Origin: Paraphysomonas bandaiensis
Taxonomy: Eukaryota > Chrysophyceae
Assembly: GCA_965644295.1 (NCBI GenBank)
Contig: CBFFRP010000066.1
Coordinates: 62,001-126,000 of the forward strand
Length of the DNA stretch: 64,000 nt
Direction of reading: 5' to 3'
Shown here: in pieces, positions 45,201 through 55,153 of the stretch
Position numbering within the stretch: the stretch's first letter is position 1
Layout: each line of letters begins with the position of its first letter
Position numbers and translations under genes: made by a program
Notes under the pieces: model-generated
Seen by the model: the letters and a program-made list of their open reading frames with translations, nothing else
The model's database searches: none
What the model was told of the DNA's origin: nothing

Positions 45201-45352
45201 GCGTATCGGCATCCTTTGTATTTTTTTGTTCCAATATGCCTCTATTATTGAGACAACAACTATCTGTATTCTAGCCGTAATTGTATTGCAGTAATATAGA
45301 AAAATTTTGCTTCAATTTATTTCCGAAGAAAATGACAGCCCATACGTGTATA
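45201..45352. mobile_element. MITE family A, copy 3
   Basis: GCGTATCGGCATCCTTTGTA at the left and GACAGCCCATACGTG at the right; the interior matches copy 2 (GAGACAACAACTATCTGTAT). Adjacent to copy 4 in the same orientation. Confidence 0.65.
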
Positions 45353-45383
45353 TTTCGTACGAGTGATGACCACAATTCACTGT

Positions 45384-45535
45384 CCTATTGGGATCATTTG
45401 TGTTTTTGTTGAAAGATGCCTCAAATATTGAGACAATAATTATCTGTATTCCAGCCGTAGTTATATCTCAGTGATATAGAGGATATTTGCTTCAATTTAT
45501 TTCCGCAAAAATAAGATGATGAATGCCCATACGGT
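45384..45535. mobile_element. MITE family A, copy 4
   Basis: Starts CCTATTGGGATCATTTGTGT and ends GAATGCCCATACGGTAG, with ATTCCAGCCGTAGTTATATC and CTTCAATTTATTTCCGCAAA inside. Copies 3 and 4 are about 30 bp apart, head to tail. More diverged at the left end than copy 3. Confidence 0.6.
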
Positions 45536-45674
45536 AGAGAAGAGAAAGGTCAAAAATCATAAAAAAAAACATGAAAAAGTGTCTTTTACATTTAATTCCA
45601 TAACTTTTTAATTTCAGCAATCGAAATACTGCGGTTTTAACACGAAATAGCCCATTAAATGCTGAACATTTCGC

Positions 45675-45929
45675 AGCATTACCAACACACATGAAAACCT
45701 CTCATTTATAGAAAATCAACCAGTTTCTAGATTTATGATAATATAAATACGTTAAAACTTGAGAAACTAAAAATACGTTAAACTTATAAATATCTAGATT
45801 TACTAGTAAAATACCCTATTTTACCCCTCGGTGTACCACCCTGATTTCTCCATATCTAGAGAGACTGTCATACTGCGTGATTCCACGTGGAACTACTGTC
45901 CGCTAACTTGAACTTGTCAAAACCATAAT
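45675..45929 (+). promoter_or_regulatory. Upstream block shared with the gene at 39875
   Basis: Nearly identical to 39646-39874 apart from a tandem duplication of about 26 bp around AAATACGTTAAA (45751-45782). Such preservation of non-coding sequence indicates a recent copy of gene plus promoter, or sequence conversion between them. Confidence 0.7.
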
Positions 45930-48212
45930 ATGGATATGCATGTGATCATCATTGCAATCCATGCACTAACCACAGCAGCCCAGACCTACTTGGGTTCTTA
46001 CTATACACGTGATGCTGCCAATGAAGTGCATGTGGTGAATGAGGTGGCGTATGTTGCCGCTAGTTATTCATTGCAGATTATTGATGTGAGTAATTCGACC
46101 AACCCATATCTATTGGGATCTTACGATACACTTCATACTTTATTTGCGGGGATATATGTGGTGAATGAGGTGGCGTATGTTGCTGCTTCTAGAGCAGGGT
46201 TGTATATTTTTGACGTGAGTGATTCGACCAGCCCATTGCTATTGGGCTCTTACGATACACCTGATCGTGCCGGGGAGGTGTATGTGGTGAATGAGGTGGC
46301 GTATGTTGCCGATAATTGGTCAGGATTGCAGATTATTGACGTGAGTGATTCGACCAGCCCATTGCTATTGGGCTCTTACGATACACCTGATTATGCCCGT
46401 GGGGTGTATGTGGTGAATGAGGTGGCGTATGTTACTGATAGTGCTTCAGGATTGCTGATTATTGACGTGAGTGATTCGACTAGCCCATTTCTATTGGGTT
46501 CTTACGATACACCTCGTTATGCCGATGGGGTGTATGTGGTGAATGAGGTGGCGTATGTTGCCGATGATACTTCAGGATTGCTGATTCTTGATGTGAGTGA
46601 TGCGACCAGCCCATTGCTGTTGGGTTCTTACTATACACCTGCTACTGCCCTTAACGTGTATGTGGTGAATGAGGTGGCGTATGTTGCCGATCATTTTTCA
46701 GGATTGCAAATTATTGACGTGACATCGATTCCCACTTTGCAGCCGACCACGTCAATCCCCTCATTGATTCCCACTTTGCACCCGACCACGTCAATGCCCT
46801 CTTCATTTCCCTCATCGATTCCCACTTTGCAGCCGACCACGTCAATCCCCTCATCGGTTCCCACTTTGCACCCGACCACGTCATTCCCCTCATCATTTCC
46901 CTCATTGATTCCCACTTTGCAGCCGACCACGTCAATCCCCTCTTCAACTCCCTCATCAATTCCCACTATACAGCCGACCACATCATTCCCCTCTTCAACT
47001 CCCTCATCAATTCCCACTTTGCAGCCGACCACGTCAATCCCCTCTTCAAACCCCTCATCGATTCCCACTATACAGCCAACCACATCAATCCCTTCTTCAA
47101 TTCCCTTGTCGATTCCCACTTTGCAACCAACCACGTCAATCCCCTCTTCAATTCCTTCATCGATTCCCACTTTGCAGCCGACCACGTCATTCCCCTCTTC
47201 ATTTCCCTCATCTATTCCCACTTTGCCGCCAACCACGTCATTCCCCTCTTCAATTCCCTCATCGATTCCCACATTGCAGCCAACCACATCAATCCCTTCT
47301 TCAATTCCTTCGTCGATTCCCACTTTTCAGCCAACCACGTCAATTCCCTCTTCAACTCCCTCATCGATTCCCACTTTGCAGCCGACCACGTCAACCCCCT
47401 CCTTAAATCCCTCATTGAGTCCCACAACTCAACCAACGACGTCAATGCCCTCTTCAACCCCCTCATCGATTCCCACTTTGCAGCCGACCACGTCAATCCC
47501 TTCTTCAATTCCTTCATCAATTCCCACTTTTCAGCCGATCACATCAATTCCCTCTTCAATTCCCTCATCGATTCCCACAACTCAACCAACCACTTCTGTT
47601 CCTACTTCGCAGCCTACGCTATTTGGCTACAGGGTGTCATCGTATTCTACCCCCCATCCCTATGAAAATTCGGCTACCTACAGCCACAGTTTCTACGAAC
47701 CTAGCGCTGCTAAAATAAAAGTGCATTTCTCCACGTTCGAAACAGAAGAGGACTATGATGTGGTTGATCTGATTAACTCTGATGGTGTGATTCAGCAGAG
47801 TTATTCAGGGGCTTTGGGACAATTCGATAGCACATGGGTTAGTGGAAATGAGGTGAATATTAGACTGGCTACTGATTCCACATATACCTCATATGGATTT
47901 GATGTAACTGGCTTTACCTTTTCTAAAGAGCCGTTAAGTAGTAAATCAGGCGATGGCGGTGGGAGTGGCAGTAGTCGTGGCAATTACTGGTGGCTGTATC
48001 TACTGATTTTGATACTTCCAATTATTGTTGCTTTTGTTTTTTGCTGTAATTGGTGCAACAACTACCGTAAGAGGCGTCCTGCTGATCATCCTCCTTCCTA
48101 TACTGATGTTCAAATGGTGCCAACTAACACTTCCGTTCCTACTAAAAGTCGACCTGGGCATGACACCTGGGAAGTGGATTTGACAAGCTTTTCATATGAA
48201 AATAGCATATAG
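45930..48212 (+). CDS. LVIVD-propeller / stalk / CUB-like membrane protein, paralogue 2
   Basis: A single exon of 760 residues. Signal peptide MDMHVIIIAIHALTTAAQ. Six LVIVD repeats (about 20-268); the first two are the most diverged (AASYSLQIIDVS, AASRAGLYIFDVS). Stalk about 268-563 of Pro/Thr/Ser units with more Phe/Asn substitutions than paralogue 1. CUB-like domain about 565-668 (DYDVVDLINSDGV, GYRVSSYSTPHPYENS). Membrane helix from about 686 (WWLYLLILILPIIVAF), then FCCNWCNNYRKRRPAD, and the PPSY tail ending SFSYENSI, the same as paralogue 1. Six repeats rather than seven could still close a propeller. The role is inferred from architecture only. Confidence 0.9.
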   Translation: MDMHVIIIAIHALTTAAQTYLGSYYTRDAANEVHVVNEVAYVAASYSLQIIDVSNSTNPYLLGSYDTLHTLFAGIYVVNEVAYVAASRAGLYIFDVSDSTSPLLLGSYDTPDRAGEVYVVNEVAYVADNWSGLQIIDVSDSTSPLLLGSYDTPDYARGVYVVNEVAYVTDSASGLLIIDVSDSTSPFLLGSYDTPRYADGVYVVNEVAYVADDTSGLLILDVSDATSPLLLGSYYTPATALNVYVVNEVAYVADHFSGLQIIDVTSIPTLQPTTSIPSLIPTLHPTTSMPSSFPSSIPTLQPTTSIPSSVPTLHPTTSFPSSFPSLIPTLQPTTSIPSSTPSSIPTIQPTTSFPSSTPSSIPTLQPTTSIPSSNPSSIPTIQPTTSIPSSIPLSIPTLQPTTSIPSSIPSSIPTLQPTTSFPSSFPSSIPTLPPTTSFPSSIPSSIPTLQPTTSIPSSIPSSIPTFQPTTSIPSSTPSSIPTLQPTTSTPSLNPSLSPTTQPTTSMPSSTPSSIPTLQPTTSIPSSIPSSIPTFQPITSIPSSIPSSIPTTQPTTSVPTSQPTLFGYRVSSYSTPHPYENSATYSHSFYEPSAAKIKVHFSTFETEEDYDVVDLINSDGVIQQSYSGALGQFDSTWVSGNEVNIRLATDSTYTSYGFDVTGFTFSKEPLSSKSGDGGGSGSSRGNYWWLYLLILILPIIVAFVFCCNWCNNYRKRRPADHPPSYTDVQMVPTNTSVPTKSRPGHDTWEVDLTSFSYENSI

Positions 48213-49130
48213 TAGAGTTGTCATAAGAACTCTTCTGGAGCCACAAGCATTCTTCAGCCATCACAATATATATGTATATAATAATTTCTTTTTAAACCAT
48301 TTTATATATATTTTCTTACTATACACATTCCAGAGCTTAAAGCATATTCGCCATTATATCACTACAACTACATTCCAGAGCTTAAAGCATCGCCATTATA
48401 CATTATATTATTTAGTAGCTTTTATGGTCGTAGAATCCGGGTTTCTTACAACCTCTACAAATTTAAATTATTTTTCATTTTATTTTTTCCCTTCCCCGAC
48501 TTCTACCATTAACACTACCTTTTAAATCTACTTTACTATCTATATTACTTTTTTATTATAACAATATAAATAATATATAAAGTAATTTATTTTATTATAA
48601 GAATACAAATAATATATAAAGTAATTAAGTTATTAATAATAAGATATAAAGTTAAATTAGCAAGGAGAGATAATTACAACCGCAAAGCTTGCGGTTGTAA
48701 TTGGAAACTCTCGAAGAGAAGAAGCCCCCTTGGGGGTTTGGGGGTTAAAAGGCTTGTCCTTGTCTTCCTCCCTTCGTTTTTTTATCTCATCTTTGCAATC
48801 ACAACATTGTTTTCAGCAACTGGTCTCTGCTATGTACCTCACAGTGAGTTCAGGAGCTCTCCATAACTGCGAATTTTGATGCAGGACAACAATTGCAATC
48901 TTACAAGCAAATTTCCACCAAAAGTTGTGGAAGTTGGACTCCACACCTCCAGAATAGCATGTTCTATTGGTAACCCACAGTGTTTATGTGGTATGTCTCA
49001 ATGCTTGAGCACATGATTGACATATGGAGGGGACCTTAACCTACAGTATGAAACTGTGTGGAATACGGTGTCTGGAATGGGAAATAAACTGAAAAAAACT
49101 TCCTAGAGTTTTCTCCGCCACTAGAAGTGC
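48213..49130. other. Intergenic region with a perfect hairpin
   Basis: AT-rich at 48530-48660. 48672-48702 is a perfect inverted repeat: AATTACAACCGCAA, 3-base loop AGC, then the complement. It is followed by G-rich CCCCCTTGGGGGTTTGGGGG at 48726-48745. 48750-49130 shows no coding. No gene seen. Confidence 0.6.
48672..48702. repeat. Perfect 14-bp-arm inverted repeat
   Basis: The arms AATTACAACCGCAA and TTGCGGTTGTAATT surround a three-base loop. Perfect symmetry in a non-coding region could form a cruciform or an RNA hairpin, or be part of a terminator or mobile-element end. A second, shorter palindrome (CCCCCTTGGGGG) starts at 48726. Confidence 0.6.
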
Positions 49131-49402
49131 TTTAGTGGCTGGAGCTGTGCAGATGAGGAGAGGAGGATTCGAAGATATGAAGTGAAGTGAAGTGAGAAGT
49201 ACAGAACTTCACTTTATATACAGTCAGAATACCATAAAATACGTAGAAGGTTAAGATACTAGTGGAACACCCAACTCACTCCTCGAGCTCAGCTGACCAG
49301 CCTGATGTGGATAGTCCGCCATTCCATCACTGCACTCGGAGACCTTCATAGTCAGTCATACTATGGAACTATACGCAGACTTGAACTTGTCGAAACCATA
49401 AT
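49131..49402 (+). promoter_or_regulatory. Upstream block shared with genes at 58502 and 62870
   Basis: From TTTAGTGGCTG onward this matches 58200-58501 and 62569-62869: a GAAGTGAAGTGA repeat (fewer units here), GATACTAGTGGAA, CTCGAGCTCAGCTGACCAGC, GTCCGCCATTCCATCACTGC, and AACTTGTCGAAACCATAATA before the ATG. Its presence before a broken gene shows that the pseudogene arose from a copy of this promoter type. Confidence 0.7.
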
Positions 49403-49655
49403 ATGCATATGTATGTTATCATCATTGCAATCCATGCACTAACTGCAGCAGCCCAGAGCTACTTGGGTTCATACGATACACCTCATTATGCCCGTGGGGT
49501 GTATGTAGTGAATGAGGTGGCGTATGTTGCCGATAATTGGTCAGGATTGCAGATTATTGACGTGAGTGATTCGACCAACCCATTCCTATTGGGTTCTTAC
49601 ATAGATCTGGTGTTGCGAAGGGGGTGTGGTGAATGAGGTAGCGTATGTTACCTAT
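49403..49655 (+). pseudogene. Truncated LVIVD paralogue 3 (broken)
   Basis: Starts like its neighbours (MHMYVIIIAIHALTAAAQ) with one full LVIVD repeat (VVNEVAYVADNWSGLQIIDV) and the start of a second. Small deletions relative to the usual TACGATACATCTGG...GTGTATGTGGTG sequence then shift the frame, so the protein stops after 77 residues; readable VNEVAYVTYA follows in another frame. At 49656 the LVIVD sequence ends in repeat E. No stalk, CUB-like domain or membrane segment remains. Confidence 0.85.
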
Positions 49656-49825
49656 GCAATGGAACTCTGGTTGGGACCTGAGAGCCAAACTCTAAATAAG
49701 CTAAAACTCGCTCTAACAGAGAGAATGCTGCTTATTATGAACTTATACTACTTCTGCAGTACTAAATGCTTCTCGGCACCCCAAGAAACTAAAGCACAAC
49801 TCACCAGCTATGCAGTTCAGTACTA
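49656..49825 (+). repeat. Repeat E, copy 2
   Basis: Matches 43911-44082 closely from GCAATGGAA to GCAGTTCAGTACT. It abuts the broken LVIVD repeat directly, marking the deletion or recombination breakpoint. Confidence 0.7.
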
Positions 49826-50512
49826 AACAGAAAAGTGACGAGCTACATCAACCAACAAAGAGAGAACAAGCTTAACTAAAAAGAATGACGATGCGCTTGG
49901 GCATTGACAGCCACACAGTGACTAAATCCAAATTTTCTGCGAAGGAGTGACGATATTTATGAATATTCTTGGAGAATTCTTCTTCTTCATACTCTACACA
50001 TTAATGTATGGACTCTGCCGTATACGCTCTGAACTGCTGCTCATCTAAACGATAATGAGCCCTCGACCAATCATCATTGAGAATAGGGAAAGCATTGGCT
50101 CAGCATTCGCTTCCTGTATTTATACAGTGTAGGGTGCAGTATACTGAAATAATTTACAAGAAAACTCGGAAAAATCCACCCAAAAAACTTGGAAAAATAC
50201 TATATTATACCATATATACCTCTGGATATCTCCTCTGTACCCATAATGAGTAGATTTAGGTTTTGAGCACAAATCTGGATTTCAAAACTTCACTTTTTAT
50301 ACAATTTCAATACAATAAAATCTGTAAAAAACGTAGCATACTATAAATACGTTAAAAATTATCAAAATACTCCCACTTTATACACAGTTGGCAAGTGGAC
50401 ATTTCTCTCCACTGCAACACGACTTGCACTCGTAGACTTGCATACTTAATCATTATATTAATTATGGCACTACTCTAACTGGAATCTGTCTATTGGGGCT
50501 CGAAACCATAAT
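49826..50512. other. Intergenic region upstream of the 50513 gene
   Basis: No coding signal. The last part (50250-50400, AAATCTGGATTTCAAAACTT, AATACGTTAAAAATTA) resembles pieces of the 54.8 and 39.7 kb upstream regions, but the block directly before the ATG (TATTGGGGCTCGAAACCATA) keeps only the final CGAAACCATAATATG of the family. Confidence 0.5.
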
Positions 50513-51610
50513 ATGCATATGTATGTTATCATCATTAACATCCATGCACTAACCACAGCAGCCCAGAGCTATTTGGGTTCATACGATACACCTGGTTATG
50601 CCCTTGGAGTGCATGTGGTGAATGAGGTGGCGTATGTTGCCGATGGTGCTTCAGGATTGCAGATTGTTAATGTGAGTAATTCGACCAGTCCATCACTATT
50701 GGGTTCATACGATACGTCCAGTAGTGCCTTTGGGGTGTATGTGGTGAATGAGGTGGCGTATGTTGCCGCTTATACAGCAGGATTGCAGATTATTGACGTG
50801 AGTGATTCGACCAGCCCATTGCTATTGGGTTCTTACGATACACCTGGTGACGCCCTTGGGGTGTATGTGGTGAATGAGGTGGCGTATATTGCTGGTCGTT
50901 CTTCAGGATTGCAGATTATTGACGTGAGTGATTCGACCAGCCCATTGCTATTGGGTAGTTACGATACACCTGGTGACGCCCTTGGGGTGTATGTGGTGAA
51001 TGAGGTGGCGTATATTGCTGGTCGTTCTTCAGGATTGCAGATTATTGACGTGAGTGATTCGAGCAGCCCATATCTATTGGGCTCTTACGATACACCTGGT
51101 CTTGCCCGTGGGGTGTATGTGGTGAATGAGGTGGCGTATGTTGCCGATCGTTCTTCAGGATTGCAGATTATTGACGTGAGTAATTCTAGCAACCCATTGC
51201 TATTGGGCTCTTACGATACACCGAGCTATGCCCTTGGGGTGTATGTGGTGAATGGGGTGGCGTATGTAGCCGATTATTCTTCAGGATTGCAGATTATTGA
51301 CGTGAGTGATTCGACCAGCCCATTGCTATTGGGTAGTTACGATACACCTGATCTAGCCCTTGTGGGGTATGTGGTGAATGAGGTGGCGTATGTAGCCGAT
51401 GATTCTTCAGGATTGCAGATTATTGACGTGAGTGATTCGACCAGCCCATTGCTATTGGGTAGTTACGATACACCTGCTTTTTCCTTTGGGGTGTATGTGG
51501 TGAATGAGGTGGCGTATGTTGCTGATGATACTTCAGGTTTGCAGGTTATTGACGTGAGTGATAGGTTTTTAGGAGTCAGAACTAATTTAGAGTTTAGCAT
51601 AACTAACTAG
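50513..51610 (+). CDS. LVIVD-propeller protein, paralogue 4, without stalk, CUB-like domain or anchor
   Basis: A single exon of 365 residues. Signal peptide MHMYVIIINIHALTTAAQ, then eight LVIVD repeats (about 20-350). Two neighbouring repeats are identical (PGDALGVYVVNEVAYIAGRS), a recent in-gene duplication; one has NGVAYVAD in place of NEVAYVAD. After SDRF the sequence departs from the family and ends FSITN at TAG. The departure coincides with repeat family C (51570-51760), so the original 3' half appears to have been replaced. The product would be secreted and soluble. Either a functional secreted variant or a gene on its way to decay. Confidence 0.82.
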   Translation: MHMYVIIINIHALTTAAQSYLGSYDTPGYALGVHVVNEVAYVADGASGLQIVNVSNSTSPSLLGSYDTSSSAFGVYVVNEVAYVAAYTAGLQIIDVSDSTSPLLLGSYDTPGDALGVYVVNEVAYIAGRSSGLQIIDVSDSTSPLLLGSYDTPGDALGVYVVNEVAYIAGRSSGLQIIDVSDSSSPYLLGSYDTPGLARGVYVVNEVAYVADRSSGLQIIDVSNSSNPLLLGSYDTPSYALGVYVVNGVAYVADYSSGLQIIDVSDSTSPLLLGSYDTPDLALVGYVVNEVAYVADDSSGLQIIDVSDSTSPLLLGSYDTPAFSFGVYVVNEVAYVADDTSGLQVIDVSDRFLGVRTNLEFSITN

Positions 51611-51760
51611 TAACTAGCACTTAACTCTGATATCCAACTATTTATCGCTACGATAGCTACTTGTGCGTTACCACAAGCACCAAGGTGCCACAACTTTCGC
51701 TCTATCACTTAGAGCAAACGGAGTGAGCAAGCAGAATGTTGATATAGGACATCTGTTGAC
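51570..51760 (-). repeat. Dispersed repeat family C, copy 4
   Basis: Inverted copy: CGCTACGATAGCTACTTGTG, CACAAGCACCAAGGTGCCAC, and GCAAACGGAGTGAGCAAGCA at the right. It provides the last codons and stop of the 50513 gene. Confidence 0.5.
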
Positions 51761-51884
51761 CGCATGATATTTTGAATCCAGTCGTAACCTCTTAACCACA
51801 TTCACTAATCACTTTATCACAGGCACTTAATATGGAAGTAATATATTTATGTCCATATTTGTTGTATTACTTCTAGTCGCGTCA

Positions 51885-53456
51885 CTACTGAATATTACTC
51901 TCAGATAGTGTGCTTGAATGTTCATACAAGTCGCTTGCTGTTGCTTGACAATAACTAAAGTATTCAAAATCTTCGGAATCGACATTCAATATATGACGAT
52001 AAGCGTTGAAGCGGTTTAGAATTATGCTTGCTCGCCTCACCCAAACGCCCATTGTGACCATTCCTGTGTGGCCAGTGCTTGATTTGCTTGTTGTATCTGT
52101 CACATGCATGAATAGTCATCACACACATGAATACATGTTGTAAAGGCTTTGGCTGCCCTCCTCGTGTATGCATTACTTAATGATATGTGTTGTTTCCCAT
52201 ATTTTCTATGAGCGTGCAAAATTTTTCCTTCTGTGTCTCTCGTTCCACATCCCATTCCATTTCCCCTCATATCTACTCTGTGTCGCACCAGTCGTGTCAA
52301 CGCAGGGAATCGCTCTGGATTAACTGATTCCACGCCTTGTCATGTAATATTTGCCACCCCTCATCATCAAAAACTAGGACTGACTCAGTCTTATGATGAG
52401 CAGAACTAAATTGATGTATGATATTGCCCCAGTGACTGACGACGTTAGAAACAGGTATAGACTCCCCCAGTGGTTTGATAGCATCGTGCAGCCACACATC
52501 CAACATTTAAGTCAACTTGTGGTTCAGCGGTGCACATAGCTCATACAGCCATGTAAACGACACGTACATCTGGGCATTTACCTGAAAATCAATATTTTAT
52601 TACGTATAGTAAGCACCTGATAAAAGTAGAAGCTTCTTATCTCCAGCAAGAGCACGACCAATCGCACTAAGGATACTTCTGAAGTTCAAAGATATATATT
52701 CGGAGCAGCGCTAGTTGAACGTAAAGTTGGCAGTGAATATTTCGGCAAATCGTATGCCAAACGACGAAATCGTAGGATAATTTCTTCTGAACTCTTTTCG
52801 TTATTACTCCAGTCGTGAACGCAGTGGACGGACCTTCTTATGGGCGCCAGTAAACATGAACTATTCGCCATAAATACGAATCCAAATAGCACGCATCTTG
52901 TACAGTGTATATCATACTCACAGATAACAAAACAGAGTTCCTTCTGTAGTAAACGAGGTAATTAGGATCTACATCACGGACAATTATTGTGATAAGTGCC
53001 AGTAGTGTAACAAATAAAAGAAATATACTCAGAAACTTTGGCCTTTGCAGCTTTAAGGTTGATTATTGACTGAGAAGATGTGAATCTGACAAATGAAATT
53101 GATTCATATCTCTAATCAATCCACTTTCATTCCTTTTTGAATCTTCTTTTGACTCAGCCCTTATTTTGGATTGTTGTGTAGCCTTCTCTAGGGCTCTTAT
53201 GTATCTCTGTGGGTTCTTATATATCTATATGGGCTCTTATGTATCTCTGTGTTCTCTTATGTATCTCTATGGGCTCTTATGTTTCTCTATATGAGCAAAT
53301 TTAGTATGTGTTTTTGTCTTCAAGGACAGAAATCTTGAGTTGTGGAAGACATTTTTCCGCAATAGAGCTTCATTAATAGTTATATACCTACCTGATAAAC
53401 AACACCAGGCGCAATGAAATGATTTATAGTCTCTATCATTGGCAGTATTGGACCCC
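51885..53456 (-). pseudogene. Decayed multi-exon gene, probably of a membrane protein
   Basis: Several minus-strand stretches read as protein but are separated by stops and frame changes. 53456-53390: HWGPILPMIETINHFIAPGV, with a donor-like GTAGGT after VYQ. About 53045-52920: RPKFLSIFLLFVTLLALITI, a membrane helix, then DVDPNYLVYYRRNS and GTGAGT. About 52700-52625: LNFRSILSAIGRALAGDKKL. About 52580-52300, after an intron ending TTTTCAG: VNAQMYVSFTWLYELCAPLN, an in-frame TAA, then SNVVSHWGNIIHQFSSAHHK and VLVFDDEGWQILHDKAWNQL. Fragments continue in shifted frames to 51885. The splice-like sites show it was once a spliced gene. Family not recognised. Confidence 0.45.
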
Positions 53457-53520
53457 AATGGTAATTATCTTGGTATTGATTTTCTTGTATATTTTATTTG
53501 TTTTATACCCATGTGTATTT

Positions 53521-53775
53521 TCCCATTATTACCTAACAAAGATTACGCGGGACTTCTCGTGACCATGCATGACTCAGTATAGGTCTAGTGTGATATTGGC
53601 CACCCCCCTCCTCCCCTAGAATGCGCGGGGTATCTCGTAATCTCATATAGGCTATGCAAGGATAGTGTAGATCAAGCTTGGGTTTTCTTGGTGCCAACAC
53701 ACAAAGAATATGCTGAGATTTTTATTAATAATAGTCAACACTAGCACTTCACCAGGGTACGCTCTCAGAATGGGG
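53521..53775 (-). repeat. Dispersed repeat family D, copy 2
   Basis: Inverted copy of 17757-18031: TCCCATTATTACCTAACAAA at the left, CCCCTAGAATGCGCGGGGTA inside, and GCTCTCAGAATGGGG at the right. Both ends correspond, so they probably mark the element's limits. Confidence 0.65.
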
Positions 53776-54389
53776 TAGTTACTATATTATACACAGTAGT
53801 TATAATGAAGCGTTTGTCAGTGTCAATTTTATATTCACAACTTTGATTACAATTGAATAGTTATCACATGATCTAACTGTAAGACATACAAAATATTGTT
53901 GTATTTATGGCGGCGGAAAAACCCAAAGCTGTACACACCTTTTAATCTTGCATTTAATCACAGATATATTGAATGTGATCTAACTACACGAACAACTGAA
54001 ATGTAGTATATGTTGTACATATAACATATTGGCAACATATTGTAATAAACTAAATATGCACATTCAACTTCAATATTGAGTTAATAGAAACTCACTCTAT
54101 CTTAATTATTAATTATGATAATATCAACCATATGTATGTGATTTCATTCTATTACACAATTACGGAGAAACCACAATGATGAGCCAGCTATGAAAAGGAG
54201 ATCATCAAACACTCCAAGTCATCTTCCATCCTTCGTCTGATGTGGAAGATCATAATGACGACAGTGCAAGCGATCTATCCACATAACCTGAACTAACGGC
54301 TTCAGGATTATGTATATAGCATCTATATGCATCTATAAGGGTCACAGAGTTGAGCATAGAATTCATCAGCAATGCTGTTTATGATCATA

Positions 54390-54545
54390 GATCTACTAGA
54401 GTAAACAATTTCCTATACACACTGACTGCATCTTGTGTATCAGAGTCATGCAGCAGAAGTTGTCTCGGTGTAAGATCGGAACTTCTTATATGCCACATAC
54501 GGCAGAGTGACTGCAGTGTAGAAGTGTTCTGGATTGAGAGCAGAC
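54390..54545 (+). repeat. Repeat F, copy 1 (also at 57365 and 61715)
   Basis: TTTCCTATACACACTGACTG, CATGCAGCAGAAGTTGTCTC, TATGCCACATACGGCAGAG and GTGTTCTGGATTGAGAG match 57365-57510 and 61715-61855. A shortened relative is inside the tandem array (4225-4310, 6838-6923). The longer versions upstream of 58502 and 62870 extend into a readable stretch with SRYKAAAEKVQELVQKHF; the 57.6 kb copy is frameshifted relative to 61.9 kb, so it is probably not a gene now. Confidence 0.6.
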
Positions 54546-54695
54546 TTATCGGCATCCTCTGTATATTTTTGTTCGAAGATGCCTCTAATATTGAGACAAG
54601 AATTATCTGTATTCCAGACGTATATGTATTGAAGGAATGTTGATAATATTTGCATCAATATATTTCCGAAAAATGAGATGCTGACTGCCAATAAC
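54546..54695. mobile_element. MITE family A, copy 5
   Basis: TTATCGGCATCCTCTGTATA at the left, TTGAGACAAGAATTATCTGT inside, GATGCTGACTGCCAATAAC at the right; the right end is degraded. Adjoins repeat F. Confidence 0.6.
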
Positions 54696-54940
54696 TGGAT
54701 ATTGAGAAAAGTGCGCAGGTAAAAAACCAACACTGGCAAACTAAATGAACTACCAAAAAACCCTACCTTTTTCTATACCTTCGTACAAGTACCTACCCAT
54801 AATTTGTAGGTTTTTAGGTCTCGAGCACACATCTGGAATCCAAAACTTAATTTTTTTAACAATTAGAATACAATAAAATACATGAAATCTTAGATACTAG
54901 TAAAATACCCCTACTTTACCCCTCGGTGTAACACCCTGTC

Positions 54941-55094
54941 ACGAATCGGCAGAAAGTATCTTATTTTTCGGAAATAAAATGAAGCGAATATTCTCTATAT
55001 AATTGCATATCAACTACGGCTGGAATACAGATAATTGTTGTCTCAATATATGAGGCATTTCTGAACAAAAATATACAAAGGATACTGATACGCA
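54941..55094. mobile_element. MITE family A, copy 6, in the promoter of the 55154 gene
   Basis: ACGAATCGGCAGAAAGTATC at the left and GGATACTGATACGCAT at the right, same orientation as copy 1 (TTTTTCGGAAATAAAATGAA inside). It ends 60 bp before the start codon, so it forms most of the promoter-proximal DNA of paralogue 5. Confidence 0.7.
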
Positions 55095-55153
55095 TACTGC
55101 ATTATTGCACGTGGAACTACCATCCGCTAACTTGAACTTGTCAAAGCCATATT

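Noticed and set aside
52297-53110. Alternative genetic code (TAA or TAG read as amino acid), suggested by in-frame stops in coding-like DNA
   Set aside because: All well-supported genes end normally at TAA or TAG and have no internal stops. The stops are accompanied by frameshifts, so gene decay explains them better.
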